From: Acidimicrobiia bacterium
GTDB taxonomy: Bacteria; Actinomycetota; Acidimicrobiia; Spongiisociales; Spongiisociaceae
Direction: 5' to 3'
DNA length: 64,000 bases
Assembly (NCBI GenBank): GCA_021296345.1
Contig: JAGWAN010000001.1
Coordinates: 18,311-82,310, forward strand
Shown in pieces: positions 62,867 to 64,000 of this stretch; positions within the stretch are counted from its first letter, which is position 1; each line of letters starts with the position of its first letter. The position numbers and the translations under genes were made by a program. The notes beneath the pieces are model-generated. The model did no database searches, had not been told where the DNA came from, and saw only the letters and a program-made list of their open reading frames with translations.

Positions 62867-64000
62867 TCAGATCCTCGGAAACCGGCTGCGCGGTCCGGCT
62901 TCTGCCCAGTCCATGTGGTTGCGGACGTATTCGTTGGCGGCGTCCCTAGGGGGCGAGTAGTCCCAGTGATAAGGCTCGCCGATCGCCAAGGCGGCGTTGA
63001 TTACCCGCCGGGTCCGCTGGTAGGCCAACACCCGTTCCCGGATGGCTGCGCTCTCCCAGCGCCGGGTCACTTCGGCGGCGAAAGCCGCGGCGAGACCGGC
63101 GTGGGCGGGGTCGTCGGCTAGATTGTCACGTTCCATCGGATCGGACGCGACGTCGTACAGCAGTGGCGGATCGGAGTCGCAATGGATGTACTTGTGGTTA
63201 CCCCTTCGGATCATGTACATCGGATCCGAGACCATGGCGCCCATGTACTCGGCGGTGGTCTCATCGACCGGGTCTTCACCGCCGGTGGCACCCTCCCAGA
63301 GGCTGCGTCCGGCGGGAGGGGTGACCTGTTCGGGCCATCGATCACCGCCGGTGGCGATGTCGAGCAGGGTTGGTAGCAGGTCGAGGAGCGAGCAGGCGTT
63401 GGGGACGGCGCGGTTGGCGATGTCCGGTCCCGCCATGAGGAAGGGGACCCGGGCCGACCGCTCGAAGAAACACCGCTTGAACCAGACTCCCCGGTCTCCC
63501 AGCATGTCGCCGTGGTCGGCGGTGACGATCACCACCGTGTTGTCGAGGCGTCCCGTCTCGTCGAGCACCCGGATCAGGTTGCCGATCCAGGAGTCGAAGT
63601 AGCTGGTGTTGGCGTAGTAGGCGTGCCGAGCGTTGCGGGACAGGGCCTCTGTGTAGCCGGGGCGATCCGCCCCTATGCCTTGCCGTAGCCGGAGGGTGTG
63701 CGGATCGAGACCGCCAGGAGGGGTCACGTCGGGCAGGTCGATGTCGTCGTGGTCATACAGGTCCCACCACTCCGGCCGGGCCACGTAAGGATCGTGCGGG
63801 TGGGTGAACGAGACGGCGAGGAAGAACGGGCGCTCGTCAGTGTCTCGCGCCAGATCGTAGAGGTGCCGGACAGCGGCGGCACCTACCTCCTCGTCGTAAT
63901 CGATCTGGTAGGTCGCCAACGCCTGGCCGGCCTCCGGCAGGAACTCGATGCTTTTGTACCAGTCGTTGATCCAGTTCTGCGATGCGTTCCAATCCGGAGT
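62867..64000 (-). CDS. betC: Choline-sulfatase (5' end beyond window)
   Basis: The C-terminal 377 residues of a sulfatase. The metal-binding segment VIVTADHGDMLGDRGVWFKRCFFE and HPHDPYVARPEWWDLYD are present, and the C-terminus (NHMDWAEAGPRSRFPR) is of the choline-sulfatase group. The frame enters from the right edge; the active-site CxPxR that becomes formylglycine is outside the window. Choline-O-sulfate hydrolysis gives choline, a possible source of the methyl groups handled by the operon at 56207-61257. Confidence 0.85.
   Translation of the reverse strand, partial: TPDWNASQNWINDWYKSIEFLPEAGQALATYQIDYDEEVGAAAVRHLYDLARDTDERPFFLAVSFTHPHDPYVARPEWWDLYDHDDIDLPDVTPPGGLDPHTLRLRQGIGADRPGYTEALSRNARHAYYANTSYFDSWIGNLIRVLDETGRLDNTVVIVTADHGDMLGDRGVWFKRCFFERSARVPFLMAGPDIANRAVPNACSLLDLLPTLLDIATGGDRWPEQVTPPAGRSLWEGATGGEDPVDETTAEYMGAMVSDPMYMIRRGNHKYIHCDSDPPLLYDVASDPMERDNLADDPAHAGLAAAFAAEVTRRWESAAIRERVLAYQRTRRVINAALAIGEPYHWDYSPPRDAANEYVRNHMDWAEAGPRSRFPRI

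Overview
The window is high-GC bacterial DNA, densely coding on both strands, with frequent ATGA-type overlaps and many GTG/TTG starts. NucS (EndoMS) in place of a MutS/MutL-type gene, a truncated hemoglobin of the O type, triple S-layer-homology repeats on a secreted protein, and apparently leaderless promoters (TANNNT six bases before the start codon) together suggest an actinobacterium, most like an uncultured Acidimicrobiia-type lineage. This placement is inference; there is no rRNA gene in the window.

Left part (1-13.7 kb): a truncated IclR regulator is divergent from a polyamine-type ABC importer operon (binding lipoprotein, two permeases, ATPase) that runs on into an acetamidase/formamidase, a 44-residue ORF and a DUF1697 protein. 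Facing it is a minus-strand catabolic operon: Gfo/Idh dehydrogenase, MBL-fold protein, DapA-family lyase, enolase-superfamily dehydratase and AstE/aspartoacylase-type deacylase. The order looks like an oxidative non-phosphorylative sugar-acid route. A related palindrome lies upstream of both arms. A DUF6282 hydrolase and a truncated hemoglobin follow.

Middle (13.8-35 kb): two tandem SLC13/RCK transporters; two L-fucose-isomerase-like paralogues of identical length (471 aa) flanking a dienelactone hydrolase and an ABC-2 exporter; a MazEF-type module; an operon of an unknown Cys-rich protein, a zinc alcohol dehydrogenase, a phosphotriesterase-like hydrolase and an SDR; the divergent pncA/pncB NAD-salvage pair; a membrane-anchored Mur ligase with an alpha/beta hydrolase.

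Right part (35-64 kb): clpB, a small lipoprotein, endonuclease IV with a membrane protein, an SLH surface protein, a decayed TnpB element, a phosphoribosyltransferase, an M20 dipeptidase, trmL, nucS, a MacB-type ABC exporter behind a promoter with two operator-like palindromes, VapBC, nhaA, a CrtI-like oxidoreductase, a corrinoid-dependent methyl-transfer operon (UroD-type methyltransferase, corrinoid protein, Cys-rich protein, RamA-like activator, pterin-binding methyltransferase), a rhodanese with an unusual N-terminal extension, and the 3' part of a choline-sulfatase gene.

The most novel signal is a dispersed intergenic repeat of about 230-240 bp present four times (29901-30126, 32641-32875, 40337-40577, 47063-47300). 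It keeps short sequence blocks and nested hairpins whose arms change in a compensating way, so it may be a structured RNA or a foldback element. No tRNA, rRNA, CRISPR array or prophage was seen.
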